Below, in pieces: positions 38,235-45,997 of a stretch of DNA of 59,238 nucleotides. Source of the stretch: Denitromonas iodatirespirans (GTDB lineage Bacteria > Pseudomonadota > Gammaproteobacteria > Burkholderiales > Rhodocyclaceae); contig NZ_JAEKFT010000028.1 in NCBI RefSeq assembly GCF_018524365.1, positions 1 to 59,238 on the forward strand, read 5' to 3'. The stretch's first letter is position 1. Each line of letters begins with the position of its first letter. A program made the position numbers and the translations under genes. The notes under the pieces were generated by a model, which searched no databases, was not told where the DNA came from, and saw nothing but the letters and a program-made list of their open reading frames with translations.

Positions 38235-39422
38235 TCAGGGCTTGACGAAGAGTTGGCGGGGCGTGTTGCACAGGGGCTCGACGCCGGTGTCGGTGATGAG
38301 GATGCTTTCGGTGATCTCCAGGCCCCAGTCGTCCTGCCACAGGCCGGGCATGAAGTGGAAGGTCATGCCGGGCTGGAGCACGGTGGTGTCGCCGTGGCGC
38401 AGGCTCATGGTCCGCTCGCCCCAGTCGGGCGGGTAGCTCGCTCCGATGGGGTAGCCGCAGCGGCTGGCCTTGTCGATGCCATAGCGCTTGAGCACGGCGA
38501 AGAAGGCATTGGCGATGTGCTCGCAGGTGTTGCCCGGTTTGGCCGCCGCGAGGCCGGCCTCGATGCCTTCGATGATGGCCTTTTCGGCCTCGATGAAATG
38601 CTTGGGCGGGCGGCCCAGATACACCGTGCGCGACTGCGGGCAGTGATAGCGGCGGTAGCAGCCGGTGATCTCGAAGAAGGTGCCCGAGTCGGCCGGCATG
38701 GGCGAATCGTCCCAGGTCAGGTGCGGGGCGGCGGCATCGGCGCCGGTGGGCAGCATCGGCACGATCGAGGGGTAGTCGCCGCCGTGGCCCTCGGCGCCGA
38801 GAATCGCGGTCGAATAGATTTGCGCCACCAGCTCGTTCTTGCGCATGCCCGGCTCGATCACTTCGACGATCTTCGCGTGCATCTGCTCGACGATGCGCGC
38901 GGCGATGCGCATGTAGGCGATCTCCTGCGGCGACTTGACGGCGCGCTGCCAGTTCACCAGGCCGTTGGTGTCGATGAAGCTGGCTTGTGGCAGATGCTTT
39001 TGCAGCGAGGCGAAGGCGGCGGCGCTGAAGTAGTAGTTGTCCATCTCCACGCCGATGCGCTTGGCCTGCCAGCCGCGCGCGGCGATGACCTCGGTGGACA
39101 GGTAGTCCATCGGGTGGCGCTCGACCGACTGCACATAGTGGTCGGGGTAGCCGATCATGTTGTCGCGAGACAACCAGCTGGTGAGCTTGGCGCCGTTGGT
39201 GTCCTGCCCGCGGCCGAACCATACCGGCTCGCCTTCGAGCGCGACCAGCACGCACTGGTGCACATAGAAGGACCAGCCGTCATAGCCGGTGAGCCAGTTC
39301 ATGTTGGCCGGATCGGTGACGATCAGCAGCTCGACGCCGCGCTGCGCCATGGCGGCGCGGGTCTTGGCCAGGCGCCGGTCGTATTCGGCGCGCTCGAAGG
39401 GCAGGCGGGCGGTGTGCGTCAT
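38235..39422 (-). CDS. eutD: Ectoine hydrolase EutD/DoeA, copy 2
   Basis: A second 395-residue M24-family ectoine hydrolase of exactly the same length as copy 1, in tandem with a 1235-base offset. Residues from about 101 to the end differ from copy 1 at only a handful of positions (for example FIDTNG/FVDTNG, LRHGDTT/LRPGDTT, RQLFVKP/RKLFVKE). The stretch from 67 to 100 reads VWFGRGQDTNGAKLTSWLSR and then DNMIGYPDHYVQSV, and the first 30 residues also vary. It starts five bases after the eutC stop. The duplicate could serve a different ring substrate such as 5-hydroxyectoine; this is inference. Confidence 0.9.
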   Translation of the reverse strand: MTHTARLPFERAEYDRRLAKTRAAMAQRGVELLIVTDPANMNWLTGYDGWSFYVHQCVLVALEGEPVWFGRGQDTNGAKLTSWLSRDNMIGYPDHYVQSVERHPMDYLSTEVIAARGWQAKRIGVEMDNYYFSAAAFASLQKHLPQASFIDTNGLVNWQRAVKSPQEIAYMRIAARIVEQMHAKIVEVIEPGMRKNELVAQIYSTAILGAEGHGGDYPSIVPMLPTGADAAAPHLTWDDSPMPADSGTFFEITGCYRRYHCPQSRTVYLGRPPKHFIEAEKAIIEGIEAGLAAAKPGNTCEHIANAFFAVLKRYGIDKASRCGYPIGASYPPDWGERTMSLRHGDTTVLQPGMTFHFMPGLWQDDWGLEITESILITDTGVEPLCNTPRQLFVKP

Positions 39423-39427
39423 GGGGC

Positions 39428-40417
39428 TCAGGCCTCGAAGCTCACGCCCAGCCCGCGTTCGGTGGCGCGCGTGTAGGCGAAGTTGGCGATGGCGGTGTCC
39501 TGGGCGCCGGTGCCGGTCAGGTCGCACAGGGTGACGTCGTCGGCATGCGAGCGGCCCGGGCGCTGCCCGGCGATCACCTGGCCGAGCTCGGCCGGCTGGG
39601 CGTCGGCAGCGATCGTGCCGGCGTCGATGGCGTGATGCAGCTCGCCGAGCACGCGGACCTGGGCGAGCCGGTCGCACACATAGGTGCAGGCGGCCAGGGC
39701 GTCGGGGGCGATCTCGTTCTTGTGCTCGGCGTCCGAGCCCATGGCGGTGATGTGCAGGCCGGGGCGCAGGTGGCGCGCCTGGATCAGCGGCTCGCGGCTC
39801 GGGGTGGTGGTGATGGCGACATCGGCCTCGGCCATGGCGCGATCGATGTCGGTGCACGGCGTGATGGCGATGCCCAGCTCGCGCCCCATGGTGTCGGCAA
39901 AGCGTTGTGCGGCGTCGGCATGCGGTGCCCACACGGTGGCCGACGTGATGTCGCGCACCAGCGTCAGCGCCGTCAATTGCAGGCGGGCCTGTTCGCCGGC
40001 GCCGATGATGGCGGCGCGATGCGCGTCCTCGCGGACCAGCCAGCGCGCGGCGACGGCACCGGCGGCGGCCGTGCGCACCGCGGTGAGGTAGCCGTTGTCG
40101 AGCAGCAGGGCTTCGAGGATGCCGGTGCGCGCCGACCACAGCATCATCATGCCGTTGAGGCTCGGCAGGCCGAGTTTGGGGTTGTCGAAGAAGCCCGGGC
40201 TGACCTTGATGGCGAAGCTGTCGAGGCCCGGCAGGTAGGCGGTCTTGACGTCCACTTCGCCGTTGTGCGCATGGATGTCCAGACGCAGGATCGGCGGCAT
40301 GATGACTTCTTCGGTGGCGAGGATCCGAAAGGCCTGCTCGATGCAGTCGATGGCCGCCAGGTCCAGCGTGATGCTGGCGCGCAGATCCTTTTCGTTCAAC
40401 AAAATGACATTCGACAT
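39428..40417 (-). CDS. eutC: Ectoine utilisation protein EutC, ornithine cyclodeaminase family
   Basis: EutC acts with EutA and EutB in hydroxyectoine conversion; the exact step is not firmly established. The 329-residue product is of the ornithine cyclodeaminase/mu-crystallin family, with NAD-binding IIGAGEQARLQL, the substrate loop AFAIKVSPGF-like sequence (DSFAIKVSPGFFDNPKLGLP) and ITTTPSREPLI. It is the first gene of eutC-eutD2-eutD1-eutE after enuR, with a 136-base gap in between that carries a candidate regulator site. Confidence 0.88.
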   Translation of the reverse strand: MSNVILLNEKDLRASITLDLAAIDCIEQAFRILATEEVIMPPILRLDIHAHNGEVDVKTAYLPGLDSFAIKVSPGFFDNPKLGLPSLNGMMMLWSARTGILEALLLDNGYLTAVRTAAAGAVAARWLVREDAHRAAIIGAGEQARLQLTALTLVRDITSATVWAPHADAAQRFADTMGRELGIAITPCTDIDRAMAEADVAITTTPSREPLIQARHLRPGLHITAMGSDAEHKNEIAPDALAACTYVCDRLAQVRVLGELHHAIDAGTIAADAQPAELGQVIAGQRPGRSHADDVTLCDLTGTGAQDTAIANFAYTRATERGLGVSFEA

Positions 40418-40498
40418 ACCGCCCTCTTCGATTCACCGGCCTGAAAGAAAGGATTCGGGCCATGGCAATCAAGTGTAGGGCGTGGAATTTCGCTTTCT

Positions 40499-40514
40499 TT
40501 TGTCCTAGTGCATT
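40499..40514. promoter_or_regulatory. Candidate EnuR-type site between enuR and eutC
   Basis: TTTGTCCTAGTGCATT matches the site before the TRAP binding-protein gene (45881-45896) at 14 of 16 positions. It lies about 80 bases upstream of the eutC start. Confidence 0.55.
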
Positions 40515-40553
40515 GCCGCGGACATTGGCTTTGGCGGGGCCGCGAGGGGGCGC

Positions 40554-41948
40554 TCAGAGCGTGGCGTGGACATGGGGATATTGCTGAAACACGCTGCGCA
40601 GGGTCCACAGCGCGGTGTGCATGCGCACGTCGCTGCCTTCGGCGCCGAGGCAGATGCGGATCGCCTCGGGCCGCGGTGTGCCGAGCACCATGAAGGGGTC
40701 GGGCAGGGTGACGGCGATATGGCTGTTGCGCAGTTGCTGCGCCAGGCTGTCGAGCCGCCAGTGCTCGGGAATGCGCAGCCAGGCCGAGAGAGATTCCGGA
40801 TGGCTGCCGAGGAGGTAGTCGCCCAGCACGTCGAGCACCATGGCGTGGCGGCGCGCGAGGCGTTCGCGCTGGATGTCGATCAGCTGATTGGCAGTGCCGT
40901 CGGCGATCCAGCGGGTGGCCACTTCGGCCATCAGCGGCGTGGCCATCCAGCAATTGACACGCAGGATGCTCTCGACGCGCAGGGCCATCTTGCGGGGCAT
41001 GCTCAGGTAGCCGGTGCGCAGGCCGGTGAGCACCGATTTGGTGAAGCTGGTGGCATAGAAACCGAGCTCGGGGAGATGGTTGGCGATCGGTTGTATGCGC
41101 TTGGACAAAAGCGGGCCGAAGACATCGTCCTCGATCACATACACGCCGTAGCGGTCGGCAATGCGGGCGATCGCGCGGCGGCGCGCATCGGGCATGATCG
41201 ACGAGGTCGGGTTGTTCAGGTTGGGGGTGGTGACCAGCGCGGTGATGCGCTCGCTGGCGCACATCTCTTCGAAATGATCGGGGTGGATGCCGTATTCGTC
41301 GGTGTCCAGCCCCTTGAGCGTGAAGCCGAGCACCTGGGCGATGCCGATCACGCCGTGGTCGGTGATGTTCTCGCTCAGCACCACGTCGCCGGGGCTGACC
41401 AGCGAGGCCAGCGCCAGGAAGACGGCATGCGAGGCGCCGTTGGTGATCAGCGTGGTTTCGACCGCCGCATGGTGGCCCAGTGTGGCCATCCACTCGACGC
41501 CGGCCGCCCGGTGGTATTCGAAGCCGGCGATCGGCCGGTAGGCGCGCATCCACGGCTGGTCGACCTGGGTGGCCAGATCGGCGCAGGCCTTGCGCCACAG
41601 GCGGCCGTGCTCGGCGGTGTGCACGATGCGCACGATGGAGAAATCGATCAGCGCGCGCTCGGCCCGGTCGAGCATGTAGGTGGCGACCTTCTCGGTGACA
41701 CGCTGGGCGACAAAACTGCCGCGGCCGACCTCGCAGCGGATCAGGCCGTGCTGCTCCAGTTCCTTGTAGGCGTTGGTGACGGTCTGCACGCTGATGCCCA
41801 GCGCCTGGCTGACCTGGCGCTGCGGCGGCAGGCGCGTGCCTTCGGCCAGCGCGCCGCTGTCGATGTCGCGGGAGATGGCCTCGACGAGCACCTTGTACTT
41901 CGACTCCCCGCCGCGAACCGCTTCGAGTGCCTTGCGCCAGTGCTCCAT
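40554..41948 (-). CDS. enuR: MocR-type PLP-dependent regulator EnuR
   Basis: EnuR controls ectoine catabolism; in characterised relatives it senses diaminobutyrate derivatives through its PLP. The 464-residue product has an N-terminal GntR winged helix (about residues 15-80: GTRLPPQRQVSQALGISVQT, then VTNAYKELEQHGLI), a linker, and an aminotransferase-like domain with PLP Lys in YATSFTKSVLTGLRTGYL. It begins 35 bases after the eutB stop, so it is in the transporter-eutAB transcript and would be autoregulated if the candidate site at 45701-45716 is its operator. Confidence 0.9.
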   Translation of the reverse strand: MEHWRKALEAVRGGESKYKVLVEAISRDIDSGALAEGTRLPPQRQVSQALGISVQTVTNAYKELEQHGLIRCEVGRGSFVAQRVTEKVATYMLDRAERALIDFSIVRIVHTAEHGRLWRKACADLATQVDQPWMRAYRPIAGFEYHRAAGVEWMATLGHHAAVETTLITNGASHAVFLALASLVSPGDVVLSENITDHGVIGIAQVLGFTLKGLDTDEYGIHPDHFEEMCASERITALVTTPNLNNPTSSIMPDARRRAIARIADRYGVYVIEDDVFGPLLSKRIQPIANHLPELGFYATSFTKSVLTGLRTGYLSMPRKMALRVESILRVNCWMATPLMAEVATRWIADGTANQLIDIQRERLARRHAMVLDVLGDYLLGSHPESLSAWLRIPEHWRLDSLAQQLRNSHIAVTLPDPFMVLGTPRPEAIRICLGAEGSDVRMHTALWTLRSVFQQYPHVHATL

Positions 41949-41983
41949 GCTGATGCCCCCCTGAGCGATGTGATGGCCGTGCG

Positions 41984-42958
41984 TCAGATCTCCTGCGCGC
42001 AGACGATGCGGCGGTGAAGCGCCATGTCGATGTTCGACCCGCTCACCAGCACCGCGGTGGTGCCCGGCGCTGTGAGGCGGCCGGTGAGCAGGGCGGCGAT
42101 GCCGACGGCGCCGCTGCCTTCGATGACGATCTGTTCGCGCGCATAGGCATGGCGGATGGCGGCCGCGATCTCATCCTCGCCCACCAGCACCACATCGTCC
42201 ACCAGCGTCTGCGCCATGTGGAAGGTGTAGCGGTTGTCCAGGCCGATGCCGCCGCCGAGCGAGTCGGCCAGCGTTTCGAGCTCCTCGACCTGCACCGGTT
42301 TGCCGGCGGCGAGGCTGGCGTGCATGGCGCAGCCGCGCTCCATGGTGACGCCGATCACGCGGATCTGCGGCGATGCGCGCTTGAGCGCCAGCGCCACGCC
42401 GGCCAGCAGGCCGCCGCCGGAGAGCGGCACCAGCACGGTGTCCAGGCTCGGCAGATCGTCGAGCAGCTCGAGCCCGACCGTGCCCTGGCCGGCGATGATG
42501 TCGGGGTGGTCGAAGGGCGGCAGCAGGGTCAGCCCTTCGTCGCGCACCAGGCGCGCCACTTCGACATCCGCTTCGTCCTGGCTGTTGCCGACGATATGCA
42601 CCTCGGCGCCGAGCGCGCGGATCGCCTCGACCTTGTTCGACGGCACCAGCTTCGACATGCAGATCACCGCGCGCACGCCGAGGCGGTGCGCGGCATAGGC
42701 CAGCGCACGGCCGTGGTTGCCGGTGGACACGGCGATCACGCCGCGGGCGCGGGCATCGTCATCCAGGCAGAGCAGCGCGTTAGTGGCGCCGCGCAGCTTG
42801 AAGCTGCCGGTGATCTGCCGGCATTCGAGCTTGAGATGCACCTCGCCGCCGGTGTGCTCGGAGAGGCTGGGCGAGTGGAGCAGCTGGGTGTGCAGCACGT
42901 GGCCGCGCAGCCGGTGGCGGGCGCGGTAGATGTCGATGGGGCGGATGTCGTCAGTCAT
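41984..42958 (-). CDS. eutB: Ectoine utilisation protein EutB, threonine dehydratase family
   Basis: EutB is a fold-type II PLP enzyme implicated in the conversion of hydroxyectoine to ectoine. The 324-residue product has the PLP Lys in GSFKLRGA (about residue 50), the SGGGLLAG phosphate-binding loop and the serine/threonine dehydratase core (STGNHGRALAYAAHRLG). Start: the ATG at 42958 overlaps the eutA stop by eight bases. Together with eutA and eutC this arrangement is diagnostic for hydroxyectoine utilisation rather than generic threonine catabolism. Confidence 0.88.
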   Translation of the reverse strand: MTDDIRPIDIYRARHRLRGHVLHTQLLHSPSLSEHTGGEVHLKLECRQITGSFKLRGATNALLCLDDDARARGVIAVSTGNHGRALAYAAHRLGVRAVICMSKLVPSNKVEAIRALGAEVHIVGNSQDEADVEVARLVRDEGLTLLPPFDHPDIIAGQGTVGLELLDDLPSLDTVLVPLSGGGLLAGVALALKRASPQIRVIGVTMERGCAMHASLAAGKPVQVEELETLADSLGGGIGLDNRYTFHMAQTLVDDVVLVGEDEIAAAIRHAYAREQIVIEGSGAVGIAALLTGRLTAPGTTAVLVSGSNIDMALHRRIVCAQEI

Positions 42959-43721
42959 GGGTGAAACCTTGTGCGGGGGTTCGGAACAGTCGTCCGGGCG
43001 CCGACGGGCCGGCGGCCAGACCGGTGAGATGCAGCGCATGCCAGGCAATGGCCTGGTTGCTGGTGACCACCGGGCGGCCGAGCTTCGCTTCGAGGCGCTC
43101 GACGGCACGGCTCGCGCGCAGCGCGGTGCAGGAGATGAACAAGGCATCGGCCTCGTCGGCCATGGCCGCCACGCCGGCGTCCACCAGCGTGCCGGGGTCG
43201 AGCGCGGTCATGGCGTAGTCGTCGTCCATGTCGAGGCCCGACACATTGAGCACCTCGAGGCCGCGGCTGGTGTAGTACTCGCCCAGCGCGCGATTGACCT
43301 CGGTCCGGTAGGGCGTGAGGATCGACACCCGGCGTGCGCCCAGGTGGGCGAGCGCCGCCAGGCTGGCGGTGACCGGCGTGGTCTGGTGGTGGCAGGGGCG
43401 CGCGCGGGCGATCAGCGCCAGCGTCTCGGCCTCGCCCAGGGCGATGGTGCCCGAGGTGCAGCCATACACCACCACGTCGAGCCCGAGCCCGGGCAGCAGA
43501 TCGCGGCCGGCGCGGGGCAGGTCGTCGGCGACCCGGCGCAGCGCTTCGAGGCTCATCGGGTTTTCATGGCGCACCCGGTTGCTGTACAGGCCGACCGTGT
43601 CGGGCAGCATGCGGCGCAGGTCGGCCTCGCTGCACAGGTCGGTGGCCAGCGCCAGCAGGCCGATGCGCGCCTGCTCGGCAGGCGTCATCGGGTCGTGGTG
43701 CGGGAGGGTGTCAATTCTCAC
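42951..43721 (-). CDS. eutA: Ectoine utilisation protein EutA, Asp/Glu racemase family
   Basis: EutA belongs to the Asp/Glu racemase / maleate isomerase superfamily and is thought to act with EutB and EutC on 5-hydroxyectoine. The 256-residue product keeps both active-site cysteines (VVYGCTSGTIA and LFISCTALRAS). It starts with GTG at 43721, with a GGAG about eight bases upstream, 15 bases after the TRAP permease stop. Its overlap with eutB shows co-translation. Confidence 0.86.
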   Translation of the reverse strand: MRIDTLPHHDPMTPAEQARIGLLALATDLCSEADLRRMLPDTVGLYSNRVRHENPMSLEALRRVADDLPRAGRDLLPGLGLDVVVYGCTSGTIALGEAETLALIARARPCHHQTTPVTASLAALAHLGARRVSILTPYRTEVNRALGEYYTSRGLEVLNVSGLDMDDDYAMTALDPGTLVDAGVAAMADEADALFISCTALRASRAVERLEAKLGRPVVTSNQAIAWHALHLTGLAAGPSAPGRLFRTPAQGFTHD

Positions 43722-43736
43722 TTCGGGCTCCGAAGG

Positions 43737-45017
43737 TCAGTGGAAGGCCAGCCGTGGCAGCAGCAGCGCGATGTCGGGCACCAGCACCAGCAGCAGCGTG
43801 GCGAACAGCAGGATGATGATGAACGGCGGCGTGCCGGCGATGACTTCCAGGTAGGGTTTTCGGAAGATCGCGCAGGCCGTGAAGATGTCGCAGCCGAAAG
43901 GCGGTGTGCACGATCCGATCGCCATCTGCAGCGTGACCAGCGTGCCGACCAGCACCGGATCGATGCCCGCGGCATTGACCAGCGGCATGAAGATCGGCGT
44001 GAGGATCAGCGTCACCACGATCGGGTCGACGAACATGCAGCCAACGAAGAACGATAGCGAGATGACGAACAGGATCGTGTAGGGGCCGGCGTCGGCCAGA
44101 CCGATCGCGGCGATCAATTGCTGCGGCAGCTGGGCGAAGGAAATGATCCACGAGAAGGCGGCGCCGGTGCCGACCAGCACGAACACGATGCCGGTGATCA
44201 GTCCGGTGGAGTAGGCGATGCGTGGGATGTCCGAGAGCTTGACGGCGCGGTAGATGCACACTTCGAGGATGAAGGCGTAGAGCACCGCGATGGCCGCCAC
44301 CTCGGTGGGGCTGAAGTAGCCGGCATACAGCCCGCCGATGATCAGCACCGGGAACATCAGCGCGAGCGCCGCCTTGCGCGAGGCGCGAAAGCGGTCGGCC
44401 CAACCGATGCGCGGGGCGAGCGGAATCTTGTAGTGCCACGCGTACCACACCGAGTAGACGCTGAACAGCAGCAGGATCAGCAGGCCCGGCCCGATGCCGG
44501 CCAGGAACAGTTCGCCGATCGACACCTTGCCGACGATGCCGAAGACGATCATGCCGATGCTGGGCGGGATCAGGAAGGCGATGTCGGAGGCGTTGATGAT
44601 CAGTGCGGTGGTGAAGCGGTCGTCGTAGCCGGCCTGCAGCATGCGCGGGCGGATTGGTCCGCCGATGGCCACCACGGTGGCCTGGGTGGACCCCGAGATC
44701 GCGCCGAACAGCGTACACGCCACGGCGGTGGTGACGGCCAGGCCGCCCTTCAGGTGGCCGAAGAAGGTCATCGCCAGATCGAGCAGCCGGTTGGCGGTAT
44801 GCCCGCGGGTGACGATGTCGGCGGCCAGAATGAACATGGGCACCGTGATCAGCGCCACCGGGCTGATGCCGCTGATCATCTGCTGCACGATGATGTCCGA
44901 CTTGAGCATCGGGAAGTAAACGAAGAAGCCGACGAAAGTCGCCACCAGCATCGGGACGATCATCGGATAGCCGAGCAGCAGCAGGACGAGCATGACGAGA
45001 ATGATCGTGAGAGCCAT
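43737..45017 (-). CDS. TRAP transporter large permease (DctM family), likely ectoine uptake
   Basis: This is the sodium-coupled large membrane subunit of a TRAP importer. The 426-residue product has about 12 helices with the DctM family features (PMIVPMLVATFVGFFVYFPM; GSTQATVVAIGGPIRPRML; IPPSIGMIVFGIVGK; CTPPFGCDIFTACAI). It follows the small subunit by 11 bases and precedes eutA by 15, so its cargo is very probably ectoine or hydroxyectoine, as for UehABC/TeaABC systems. Confidence 0.92.
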   Translation of the reverse strand: MALTIILVMLVLLLLGYPMIVPMLVATFVGFFVYFPMLKSDIIVQQMISGISPVALITVPMFILAADIVTRGHTANRLLDLAMTFFGHLKGGLAVTTAVACTLFGAISGSTQATVVAIGGPIRPRMLQAGYDDRFTTALIINASDIAFLIPPSIGMIVFGIVGKVSIGELFLAGIGPGLLILLLFSVYSVWYAWHYKIPLAPRIGWADRFRASRKAALALMFPVLIIGGLYAGYFSPTEVAAIAVLYAFILEVCIYRAVKLSDIPRIAYSTGLITGIVFVLVGTGAAFSWIISFAQLPQQLIAAIGLADAGPYTILFVISLSFFVGCMFVDPIVVTLILTPIFMPLVNAAGIDPVLVGTLVTLQMAIGSCTPPFGCDIFTACAIFRKPYLEVIAGTPPFIIILLFATLLLVLVPDIALLLPRLAFH

Positions 45018-45028
45018 AGTCGAACTCC

Positions 45029-45598
45029 TCAGACGGTAGGCATGTCGACGTCGTCCTGCTCACGCACGTGGGGTGCGAGGTAGACGTCGTCTTTGCTGCG
45101 CAGATTGGTGGCGGAGGCGAGCACGAACTGCAGCGCAGCAATGCCGAGGCCGAGCGGCAGCCACACCAGCGTGATCCACATGGGGACCTGCATGGCCGGC
45201 GTCACCCGGCCGAGCCCCTGGACGCGCAGGATGTAGGTGGCGGCGTACCAGGCCAGGGCGGCCAGGACGATCGCCGTGGTGGCCTGAATGAAGGCGAACA
45301 TCCAGCGCCGGTACTTGATCGGCAGCATGTCGGTGATCGCCGACATGCGGATGTGGCGCCCCTGGCGGGCGGCGGCACTGGTGCCGACGAAGGTGACGAC
45401 GATAATGAGGAACTGGTTGAGCTCCTCGGCGAAGAACAGACTGGAACTGAAGCCCAACCGGACGAAGACGTTGGCGATGGTATTGACCGCCATCAGGATG
45501 ACGGCACCGGCAAGCAGTATTTTTTCCAGGCGGGCAAGCAGGCGGTCGATTTGGCGTGCGCCGCGCAAAACGATGCCGCCTTCGGACGTGGGGTCCAT
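45029..45598 (-). CDS. TRAP transporter small permease (DctQ family), likely ectoine uptake
   Basis: The small four-helix membrane subunit partners the DctM protein. The 189-residue product has helices at about residues 25-47, 57-77, 97-117 and 138-160, and the family signature RQGRHIRMSAITDMLP. The ATG at 45598 has a strong AAGGAGG site. It is the first gene of a long minus-strand unit (small permease, large permease, eutA, eutB, enuR) and faces away from the binding-protein gene. Confidence 0.9.
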   Translation of the reverse strand: MDPTSEGGIVLRGARQIDRLLARLEKILLAGAVILMAVNTIANVFVRLGFSSSLFFAEELNQFLIIVVTFVGTSAAARQGRHIRMSAITDMLPIKYRRWMFAFIQATTAIVLAALAWYAATYILRVQGLGRVTPAMQVPMWITLVWLPLGLGIAALQFVLASATNLRSKDDVYLAPHVREQDDVDMPTV

Positions 45599-45700
45599 GG
45601 GGGTTCCTCCTTCGGCGTTAAGCTGCAGGTCAAGCTGGCGGTCACAGCGCTTTTTATTGTGGTGACCGAAGCAGTCTAGCGGCGCGGGCAAGAGGCGCCG

Positions 45701-45716
45701 ATTGCTCTAGAACAAT
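45701..45716. promoter_or_regulatory. Candidate EnuR-type site upstream of the TRAP permease operon
   Basis: ATTGCTCTAGAACAAT is a near-perfect palindrome (seven of eight pairs) around CTAG. Read on the minus strand (ATTGTTCTAGAGCAAT) it agrees with the 45881-45896 site at 14 of 16 positions and points at the permease gene. Confidence 0.6.
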
Positions 45717-45880
45717 ATTGTTCCGGGACGGATTGGCCATCGTCCTGCCACGTCGTGGCGGCGTCCTGCCGGTGGCAATGGCGCGTATCCGCCCCGAAAC
45801 AAGGGGGAGCGACATGCGCGCGCGGAGTTCTCGCGGCTCGCCACCGGCCTGGCGCCGGCCGTGCGTCGGCTGGCCGCTAT

Positions 45881-45896
45881 ATTGTTCTAGTGCATT
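45881..45896. promoter_or_regulatory. Candidate EnuR-type site upstream of the TRAP binding-protein gene
   Basis: ATTGTTCTAGTGCATT is preceded by TAT, giving ATATTGTTCTAG. This 12-mer is also present in the opposite orientation at 45707-45718. It lies about 100 bases before the start of the binding-protein gene. Confidence 0.6.
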
Positions 45897-45997
45897 CTTC
45901 TGCGTATCGCGACGCTTGTAACCTGAGCTTCGAGTCGCCACGCGCCACATCGTGCCCGACCGACCGATTGCCCGATAACGAGGAGGAGACACCCACC

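Larger units (their letters stand above)
45599..45997. other. Divergent promoter region of the ectoine TRAP genes
   Basis: This 399-base gap holds no convincing gene. It separates the permease operon from the binding-protein gene and contains two candidate regulator sites (45701-45716 and 45881-45896) in inverted orientation 180 bases apart, plus a perfect 14-bp palindrome GAACAATATTGTTC at 45710-45723. Confidence 0.6.

Noticed and set aside
36002-45598. Reading the EutA/EutB/EutC-type genes as independent racemase, threonine dehydratase and ornithine cyclodeaminase
   Set aside because: The combination with an M24 hydrolase, an aspartoacylase-type deacetylase, a MocR regulator and TRAP genes is specific to ectoine/hydroxyectoine utilisation.
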